Origin: Seonamhaeicola aphaedonensis | Lineage (GTDB): Bacteria > Bacteroidota > Bacteroidia > Flavobacteriales > Flavobacteriaceae | Assembly (NCBI RefSeq): GCF_003386195.1 | Contig: NZ_QRDX01000008.1 | Coordinates: forward strand, 1,993 to 65,992 | Direction of reading: 5' to 3' | DNA: 64,000 bases | Shown here: positions 57,624 through 64,000 of the stretch, piece after piece | Position numbering within the stretch: the stretch's first letter is position 1 | Layout of the letters: every line of letters begins with the position of its first letter | Notes under the pieces: model-generated | Seen by the model: the letters and a program-made list of their open reading frames with translations, nothing else | Databases searched by the model: none | What the model was told of the DNA's origin: nothing | Translations under genes and position numbers: made by a program

Positions 57624-60022
57624 AGAAAATTAACCTATCCGCGTACCATCCTATCTTAAACATCGAAAAGCATATCATATTTGCCAGTAACGGGAATGTA
57701 GTACTATGCTATAAAACCGATTTACCAGAAATCTATTCCCTTTCGGAAAAAGACTTTGAAGACCTGCATGGCTCCTGGTTCCAAGCCTTTAAATCCTTGC
57801 CGACAAGTACCGTCATCCACAAACAGGACATCTACCAAAAAGACAAATACAGAGCAGATAAATTACCAAACAGTACATTTTTACAACAGGCTACCCACAA
57901 CCATTTTAAAGGCCGTGGTTATTTGCAACATAACAGCTATCTGTTTTTTATCCTGCCATTGGACAAAGCCTTGAACGCTTCCAAGTTTACCAATCCATTT
58001 CGTAAAGTAGAAAAGGGCATCCATAAAAAAATGGACCATAACGTACAAGAGTTTATAGCGTCGGTAAATGATGCCGTTTCCTTTATTAATAATAGTCGTA
58101 AGGTATCATTAGTACCCTTGAACCAAAAAGAAATCCTAGAACTGACCAACACCTACTTTAATGGTTTTAACGAAGGTTTTACCACTGATATTCAACTAAA
58201 AGGGGCGTCAATAGAAATAGGCAATAACCATTTTGACGTACTGGCAGTAAACAACGAACTGTGCTTCGGTGATGTGGTACAGAGCAGTAAGACCAATGAT
58301 AGGTTCACCTCTGACGATTTCACCTTCCATCAAGGCTTTATAGATGGATTGGGATTGAACCTAAACGAAAACCATATCATTAACCAAATTATCTATTTAG
58401 ATGACAAGCACAAATGGCGAAAACTATTGGACAAGAAAATTGAAGAACTTAACAAAAGCTCGAATTTCGGAACACAGAACAAGGTCGTTCAAAAAAAGAT
58501 TGAGGCCATTGTTGCTAAAATTAATGAAGACGACAGTTCAAGAATTATACGCGGGCATCTCAACATTGTATTCTGGTCACCGGAAGCCGAACAGCTAAAA
58601 CACATAGCCTCCAAAATAAAGACCGAGTTCAAGGAACTGGACATTATGCCCCATTATCCAAAAGGCGAGGAACGGAAACATTATTTTCTGAATTCCTACC
58701 CATGTTTTACATCCAATTTTTCCAATGAAGATTTGTATGTCACCGATTTAAAACATGCCCTGTGCCTGTACATCAACAATAGCAATTATAAATCCGATGA
58801 AGAAGGTATCATTTTCAATGATCGGCAATATAACATTCCCGTATTAAAGGATGTTTGGGACGAACGTAAAAAACGTATCAAGGCGAGGAACTTTGCCATT
58901 TTCGCCCCAACGGGAGAAGGGAAATCCTTTTTAGCCAACAACATATTACGGCAATATTTCGAGCAGCAAGTCCGATTGGTCATCATCGACTTGGGAGGGT
59001 CCTATTCCAAATTCGCCAAACTTTACCCAAAAGACCATATCATTTTGAGGTATGAACAAGGTAAAAATTTGGGTATCAATCCATTTTATATATCCAGTGA
59101 AAATGACCTGACTCCGGAGCGCTTGGAAGATTTGGCCATGTTTCTATTAGAGCTTTTGGCAGAATCCAAAACCACCAAGGCCAAGGAAGTTGCCATAAAA
59201 AAGGTACTGCGCTACTATTACCAATATAGCAGTAATGATGCCCATTCCTTGGAATCGCTATACCAGTTTGTAGATGATAAAAAGAACAGTCTCATAGAGA
59301 CCCTTAAGATAAGGGAAGAAGACTTTAGCGTCTATAACTTTTTGCATATCCTATCCGAATATGTCGATGGCGGGCTTTACAGTTTCTTGTTCAATGTAAG
59401 CGAAGACCAGACCTATAAGATAGAGGACAAACGTATGATTGTCTTTGAACTCGATGAAGTCAAGGATAATAAGGAAATATTGTCGGTGATGCTAAAACTT
59501 ATCAAATCCGCCATCCAACGCACGATATGGCGCAACCGAAGTGAACGCGGCATCATCCTGTTTGATGAGTTTGCCAAACAACTTAAGTTTGACAACGTAC
59601 TGGAAAGCGTGGAATTCTATTATCAGGCCATCAGAAAACAAAATGGCGCCATTGGTATCATACTGCAGTCCATCAATCAACTACCCAATAATTCCACATC
59701 GGCCAGTATCCTAGAGAATACACAGGTCATTTACAGCCTTAGAAACGAAAAAGGCTATGAAGAATTAAAGAACAGGCTCAACCTTTCTAGCCATGACTTA
59801 AACCAATTAAAATCCATTCGAAATGACCTGACCGGAGAAAGAAAGTACACGGAGATGTTCATCAAGATAGGCAAGGAAAGCAACATTTTCCGCTTGGAAG
59901 TTCCCAAGGAAGTCTATGCAGCATATCTCACTGATGGTAACGAAAGTGAAGCCATAATGGCCATTTATGAAAACACAGGAGATATGGAGCAAGCCATTAA
60001 AGAATTCACAGCCATAAGCTGA
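57620..60022 (+). CDS. traG: TraG VirB4-like conjugation ATPase
   Basis: This 800-aa protein has an N-terminal VirB4 domain (1-410) and then the ATPase: Walker A FAPTGEGKSF near 432-441, Walker B IILFDEFAK near 645-653, and QSINQLPNN following. It drives assembly of the transfer channel from the inner membrane. The length is normal for the family and no breaks were seen. Confidence 0.94.
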   Translation: MKKINLSAYHPILNIEKHIIFASNGNVVLCYKTDLPEIYSLSEKDFEDLHGSWFQAFKSLPTSTVIHKQDIYQKDKYRADKLPNSTFLQQATHNHFKGRGYLQHNSYLFFILPLDKALNASKFTNPFRKVEKGIHKKMDHNVQEFIASVNDAVSFINNSRKVSLVPLNQKEILELTNTYFNGFNEGFTTDIQLKGASIEIGNNHFDVLAVNNELCFGDVVQSSKTNDRFTSDDFTFHQGFIDGLGLNLNENHIINQIIYLDDKHKWRKLLDKKIEELNKSSNFGTQNKVVQKKIEAIVAKINEDDSSRIIRGHLNIVFWSPEAEQLKHIASKIKTEFKELDIMPHYPKGEERKHYFLNSYPCFTSNFSNEDLYVTDLKHALCLYINNSNYKSDEEGIIFNDRQYNIPVLKDVWDERKKRIKARNFAIFAPTGEGKSFLANNILRQYFEQQVRLVIIDLGGSYSKFAKLYPKDHIILRYEQGKNLGINPFYISSENDLTPERLEDLAMFLLELLAESKTTKAKEVAIKKVLRYYYQYSSNDAHSLESLYQFVDDKKNSLIETLKIREEDFSVYNFLHILSEYVDGGLYSFLFNVSEDQTYKIEDKRMIVFELDEVKDNKEILSVMLKLIKSAIQRTIWRNRSERGIILFDEFAKQLKFDNVLESVEFYYQAIRKQNGAIGIILQSINQLPNNSTSASILENTQVIYSLRNEKGYEELKNRLNLSSHDLNQLKSIRNDLTGERKYTEMFIKIGKESNIFRLEVPKEVYAAYLTDGNESEAIMAIYENTGDMEQAIKEFTAIS

Positions 60023-60051
60023 TTTAATATTAACCTTTAAAAACAATTAAA

Positions 60052-60633
60052 ATGAAACACAAAATCAAAATTTTAGTATTAGCACTAACCTTGGTCATTT
60101 TATTGCCTGCCCGTGCTACGGCCCAGGGGATGCCGGTTTATGACAACACCAATTTTATCAGTTTTACCAAATCCCTGATAGAATCAGCAAAACAGACCTC
60201 ACAACTGTTAAAGACCGTACAATTCCTAAAGACACAAAAAGAGAACATTGAAAAGGTCAACAATGTCATCAAGCAGTTAAAGGCCGTACGGGAACTGGCA
60301 AAAAATAACCAAAAACTGTTCAACATCGTACAGGATGACTTAAGGGATATTCTCAATTCACCCTATATCAAATCCGATGAAGTCCAACGAGTTTCCGAAT
60401 CGTTCAATTCAATTATTGAAAATTCTTTAGAGGGATTAGATTATATCGAACAGATATTATCCAGTGATAACTTAAAAATGACCGATGCTGAACGGGCAGA
60501 AGTATTGAAGGATATGGAACTCAAGTCCAAAGAAATGGTAGCGGAGATAGAAGCCAAGACGAGGCGTTACCGTGGGATCATAGCCTTCAGGGAAATGCAG
60601 GACAAAATCAACAATAGAGAAACCAATTACTAA
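60052..60633 (+). CDS. traI: TraI-type VirB5-like protein (DUF4141)
   Basis: This 193-aa protein has a signal peptide (to ATAQ), then long helices (about 40-190; LLKTVQFLKTQKENIEKV, MELKSKEMVAEIEAKTRR). The helical, secreted plan matches the DUF4141 TraI proteins, minor pilus components. It starts 29 bases after traG. No traH-like gene lies between them as in CTnDOT. Confidence 0.83.
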   Translation: MKHKIKILVLALTLVILLPARATAQGMPVYDNTNFISFTKSLIESAKQTSQLLKTVQFLKTQKENIEKVNNVIKQLKAVRELAKNNQKLFNIVQDDLRDILNSPYIKSDEVQRVSESFNSIIENSLEGLDYIEQILSSDNLKMTDAERAEVLKDMELKSKEMVAEIEAKTRRYRGIIAFREMQDKINNRETNY

Positions 60634-61472
60634 TGGCAGGCATTTTTTTGGGCATAGGATTGGAATATGTAGATGCGGTATTCACCACCATCAAAAACAG
60701 TGACTTCTCCCAGTACACCATTACAGGGATGAAGACATTGGCCATTCTGTTCTTTCTCATCAATATCCTGAAAAAGTACAATGAGGGCGTTGCTAATAAT
60801 GAGGGGTATACCTGGGGACTGACCCCAACGGAACTGGCCAAGAATTTTGCAGTCGTTATTTTGGTCATCTTTTCAACCCAGATATTGGGTGTTTTTGATT
60901 CCATTTTAGTGGCTATCGAGACCCAATACCGGGATACGGCTCCGGCGCTCCTCCCGTTACAGATGCAGGATATCGATTTGGAACAGGATGTGGGCGCATT
61001 GGAAGCCGCCAAAAAAGCCATGGCTATGTTGTACGAAGCTTTGGTAACACCATTGTATGGATTGAAGATGCTGGCCTTTATCGTTGGTATATTCCTGTGG
61101 CTATTGGATCTGTTCATTTACCCGTTGTTTTTGGCAGAGCGCTATTTTCTACTTGGGATCATGCAGGCCTTTTTTCCATTGGTTATCAGTCTGGCAGTAT
61201 TTGAAAAGTTCAGAACATTGGCATACAATTTTTTTAAACTCTATGCCGGGGTGTATATGTTGGTACCTGCTTTTTTTCTGGTCAATGTGTTTGTAAACAA
61301 TCTCTATACCGAAATCAATACCAATTTTTGGAGCAATCTCTTTGGTACGGATTGGGGCAGTAGCTTTTTTGCACCTCTGTTACAGTTCGGTTCTATTGGA
61401 TTCATTGTATTACTCAAATTCAAGCTCTACCGAAAAGCTATTTCCTTTACCTTAAAACTTTTCACTGCCTAA
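60633..61472 (+). CDS. traJ: TraJ VirB6-like membrane protein
   Basis: This 279-aa protein has about six membrane helices, including MKTLAILFFLINILKK, VVILVIFSTQILG, MLAFIVGIFLWLLDLFIYPL and IGFIVLLKFKLYRK. It is the inner-membrane channel part of the transfer machine. The ATG shares one base with the traI stop. Confidence 0.88.
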   Translation: MAGIFLGIGLEYVDAVFTTIKNSDFSQYTITGMKTLAILFFLINILKKYNEGVANNEGYTWGLTPTELAKNFAVVILVIFSTQILGVFDSILVAIETQYRDTAPALLPLQMQDIDLEQDVGALEAAKKAMAMLYEALVTPLYGLKMLAFIVGIFLWLLDLFIYPLFLAERYFLLGIMQAFFPLVISLAVFEKFRTLAYNFFKLYAGVYMLVPAFFLVNVFVNNLYTEINTNFWSNLFGTDWGSSFFAPLLQFGSIGFIVLLKFKLYRKAISFTLKLFTA

Positions 61473-61536
61473 GGGTGCCTAAGGCACATTTGATTATTTA
61501 AAATAATTACTCTAAAAAACTAATAATTGACAATAA

Positions 61537-62148
61537 ATGAAAACACCTTATAAAAATATTTACAACGTACTGAAGCTAAACCGCTTTATTGTTTTGGTTG
61601 TAGTGATAGGGGCTGTATTGACCTGTATAGTTTCCGTGTTAATGGTTATAAAACTCCATAACGAAACGGTCAATAATGCCTTTGTGGTCAATACCGATGG
61701 GAGTGTGATCCCGTTAAAAATGGTAAAACAGCAAGAGAACCTAGAAGTAGAGATACTGTCACATTTAGAACTCTTCCATTCCTATTTCTACCATATCGAT
61801 GCCAGCAATTATGAAAAGCATCTAGAGAAGGCATTATGGCTAGGGAACAGCTCCGTGGATGCACTTTACAGACAGAAAAAAGCAGATGGGGTCTATAACC
61901 GATTGTTGCAATATTCACTGGTCCAGAAAGTACTGAAGATTGAATCGAAAATCGATGTTCAAAGCGAACCCTATCGTTTTGAGACCACGACCGTTTTTGA
62001 AATCAACCGAGGGACGGTGACTGACACCTATGAGCTAATGACAACAGGTAATCTTATAAAAGTAGATAGAAACTTTCCCAAAAATACGCATGGGCTTTTG
62101 ATTACCAATTTTTTTGAAAGCACGTTACGAAAAATAGAAACTCAGTAG
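61537..62148 (+). CDS. traK: TraK VirB8-like protein
   Basis: This 203-aa protein has a short cytoplasmic start, a membrane helix (FIVLVVVIGAVLTCIVSVLMVI) and a periplasmic NTF2-like domain (HLELFHSYFYHIDASNYEKHLEKALWLG). This is the VirB8/TraK plan. The 64-base gap before it holds a small palindrome (TGCCTAAGGCA). Confidence 0.87.
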   Translation: MKTPYKNIYNVLKLNRFIVLVVVIGAVLTCIVSVLMVIKLHNETVNNAFVVNTDGSVIPLKMVKQQENLEVEILSHLELFHSYFYHIDASNYEKHLEKALWLGNSSVDALYRQKKADGVYNRLLQYSLVQKVLKIESKIDVQSEPYRFETTTVFEINRGTVTDTYELMTTGNLIKVDRNFPKNTHGLLITNFFESTLRKIETQ

Positions 62149-62180
62149 ACTACTCCATTAGGCTATTTAATACAAACAAA

Positions 62181-63125
62181 ATGAAACTAGAGAAAAACAA
62201 AATTGTATTTACATCGGTAATAATATGCATACTCCTTTTTATTGGTGGCTATGGCATCATAGTTATGGGGTCCGAAGACCTTCCAGAGATCGATAGCAAT
62301 AAAATTCCCATTCCAGAATTGGAAGATGGGCAAAAAGAATACCATTCTAAACTAGAGGCATTGGACAACTTGAAAGAAGAACGGGAAAAGACCGTGCCCT
62401 CACTTTATCCGGAGCATATGATTGACGACAAGGGGTATTTCAATCCAGATTATATGGAACTGGAAAAACAGCGTATCATTGACAGTGTTTACAGTAAAGG
62501 GCGGATTAGCTATTCGAAAAAGCGATTTAGAAATCTAGATATTGCAGAAGTACCAAGAAAACTCCAACGGGATTCAGTTTTAAAAATGGATAAAAAGGAA
62601 GTTCAAGATATGGAGCCCGAATTAACCACTAAAGAACTGGCATTAGAACACCAGCTTTTTTTTGCATCGAATCCGTTGAAAAATGAAAATGTCGTTTCCC
62701 AACATACAGATCCGTTTATCTATGTTCGGGTAGATGGTACACAAACAGTACGGAATAATTATAGACTACAAATGCGCTTGACCAAAGAAGCAATAATAAA
62801 CAATATTAAGGTCCCAAAAAACACACCTATTTATGGATTCGTAAGTTTTAAGCCGAATAGGACGATTGTGGAAATTGAAAATATCAATCACAAACCTGTT
62901 AAGTTAAAGGCCTTTGACCTTCAGGATGGCAGTGAAGGCATTTATATCGAAAATAGTTTTAGGGGCGAAGCAAGGCAGGAAGTGGTAGGGGATGTGGTGG
63001 ACGATATCAATATTGTGGGTGTTCCCCAGGTTAATGGCATAAAAAAGATATTCCAACGAAATAACCGCACCATAAAAGTTACCATAACCGACAATTATCA
63101 ATTAATATTAAAACACATAAAATGA
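62181..63125 (+). CDS. traM: TraM VirB10-like protein
   Basis: This 314-aa protein has one membrane helix (IVFTSVIICILLFIGGYGII), a charged periplasmic stretch with coiled coil and a C-terminal beta domain (RLTKEAIINNIKVPKNTPIYGFV, PVKLKAFDLQDGSEG). It is shorter than many TraM proteins, mainly in the linker. It spans the envelope and meets TraN. No traL gene lies between traK and traM. Confidence 0.85.
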   Translation: MKLEKNKIVFTSVIICILLFIGGYGIIVMGSEDLPEIDSNKIPIPELEDGQKEYHSKLEALDNLKEEREKTVPSLYPEHMIDDKGYFNPDYMELEKQRIIDSVYSKGRISYSKKRFRNLDIAEVPRKLQRDSVLKMDKKEVQDMEPELTTKELALEHQLFFASNPLKNENVVSQHTDPFIYVRVDGTQTVRNNYRLQMRLTKEAIINNIKVPKNTPIYGFVSFKPNRTIVEIENINHKPVKLKAFDLQDGSEGIYIENSFRGEARQEVVGDVVDDINIVGVPQVNGIKKIFQRNNRTIKVTITDNYQLILKHIK

Positions 63126-63922
63126 AATCAATTATAACTTTAATAATCTTAACCATGTGCCTTTCATTAAAAGCACAACAAGAATTGGATACCATTTATG
63201 CCAATAATAAAAAAAATGTAGCGCTGTTTTTTCCTGAACCCATTCGCCAAGGTATTACTGGGGCAGAAAACTTTGTATTCACTTACAATCGTGAGAAAGA
63301 ACAACATTTTGGATTGCTTCAAGCCACTCCAGGAACAGAAAGCAATTTATTGACCGTAACCAAAAACGGTCAGGTGTATTCCTATATTTTGAAATATAAG
63401 GAACAGCTTACCAAACTGAACTATTTTATAACTTCAAAAGCAAGCATTGGAAATGAGAAACCCAGGAAGATACAAGAAAAACCAATAGTTTTAATAGAGA
63501 ATGTAGCTAAAGATAGATTCGCTTATATTCAGAAGTTAAGCGAATATTTGCTAAAGAGAAAATATGAACCAATATCTACTAAAAGGAAAAAAGGCATCAA
63601 ATTACAGTTGCAGAAAATGGCATATAATGCTTCTGAAGTTTATTTAGTCCTGGAAATCAAAAATAATTCTGAAATTGATTTTGAGGTGGATTACCTTAAA
63701 GTTTATAGGGCAAATGGGAACAATAAACGTAAGGCTTCATTTCAGAAATTGGAACAGAATGTAATTCATCAATACAAAGTGCCCAGTCAAATAAAGACAG
63801 AGGAGAAAAAGCGTTTTGTTATAGTGCTTCCAAAATTTGTGTTGGGGGATAATGAAAGATTGTTAATTGAATTAAAAGAACTGAAAGGGAGCCGCTCACT
63901 GATGTTAAATGCAATTTTATAA
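63122..63922 (+). CDS. traN: TraN VirB9-like protein (DUF4138)
   Basis: This 266-aa protein has a signal peptide (to LKAQ), then a beta-rich domain: VALFFPEPIRQGITGAENF, NLLTVTKNGQVYSYILKYK and AYNASEVYLVLEIKNNSEIDF. This is the DUF4138 TraN plan, the outer-membrane-side partner of TraM. It overlaps traM by four bases (ATGA). Confidence 0.88.
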   Translation: MKSIITLIILTMCLSLKAQQELDTIYANNKKNVALFFPEPIRQGITGAENFVFTYNREKEQHFGLLQATPGTESNLLTVTKNGQVYSYILKYKEQLTKLNYFITSKASIGNEKPRKIQEKPIVLIENVAKDRFAYIQKLSEYLLKRKYEPISTKRKKGIKLQLQKMAYNASEVYLVLEIKNNSEIDFEVDYLKVYRANGNNKRKASFQKLEQNVIHQYKVPSQIKTEEKKRFVIVLPKFVLGDNERLLIELKELKGSRSLMLNAIL

Positions 63923-64000
63923 AACTAAACTAAGGCTTCCTATCACTAGGTGGTTCAACTGAGTATGAATTTCATCTACATACTTGCCACCCACATCCCT

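Larger units (their letters stand above)
52422..64000 (+). mobile_element. Integrative conjugative element, CTnDOT-like (partial)
   Basis: RteC, an excisionase-like HTH, a replication/loader pair and a run of tra genes in CTnDOT order mark a Bacteroidota conjugative element. The left end is not defined: no integrase or att site lies near 52 kb. The right end runs off the window. Relaxase, coupling protein and integrase are not seen. Confidence 0.85.

Noticed and set aside
1-64000. rRNA, tRNA, CRISPR arrays and insertion-sequence transposases
   Set aside because: None was recognised by eye; a tRNAscan or ISfinder search would be needed to exclude small or degraded ones.

Overview
The window reads as chromosome of a marine-type member of the Bacteroidota, most likely family Flavobacteriaceae. 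The evidence is a T9SS C-terminal sorting domain on a beta-propeller protein, CTnDOT-style tra genes with an RteC homologue, TPR-membrane-AraC regulators, low G+C and A+T-rich spacers. No rRNA or tRNA gene was recognised. No database search was possible; family names rest on motif recognition.

Region 1 (1-9.4 kb) is a polymorphic-toxin tip store. Three orphan Rhs C-terminal cassettes each start with the same core sequence as the main Rhs gene and carry a different tip followed by a candidate immunity gene: a GIY-YIG-like nuclease, a metzincin-type protease and an OmpA-like domain. Cassettes 1 and 2 point right (+). Cassette 3 and the main gene point left (-), and a tyrosine recombinase gene lies between. 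A 44-bp perfect inverted repeat, in the same reading frame, joins the main gene to cassettes 1 and 2, so inversion would swap the toxin tip.

Region 2 (7.5-39.8 kb) is one leftward gene train with almost no gaps. It starts with a complete type II secretion / type IV pilus-like machine: beta-helical membrane protein, three pseudopilins, GspF, prepilin peptidase, GspE, secretin, PilM/PilN-like, PilO/GspM-like and GspC/PilP-like proteins. It continues through lipoproteins, an OmpH/Skp-like chaperone and two giant secreted proteins (1843 and 661 aa) that look like a split Rhs partner. It ends in a 3606-aa Rhs protein and its LRR immunity protein. The Rhs protein has a Sec signal peptide, and its C-terminus is a toxin tip rather than a T9SS signal. 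I infer that this T2SS-like machine is the dedicated outer-membrane exporter for the Rhs complex. Two response regulators (39.9-41.7 kb) sit just upstream.

Region 3 (42-44.2 kb) holds a small hypothetical gene and a seven-bladed FG-GAP propeller with a T9SS signal. Region 4 (44.5-52.2 kb) is a peptide export island: a TPR-AraC regulator, a previously unlisted 46-aa double-glycine precursor, a prolyl-oligopeptidase-type lipoprotein, a C39 peptidase ABC exporter and an HlyD adaptor.

Region 5 (52.3-64 kb, running off the window) is part of an integrative conjugative element: RteC, an excisionase-like HTH protein, a replication-type HTH protein, a DnaC-like loader, an EEP nuclease/phosphatase cargo gene, a broken amidase, and traE-F-G-I-J-K-M-N.
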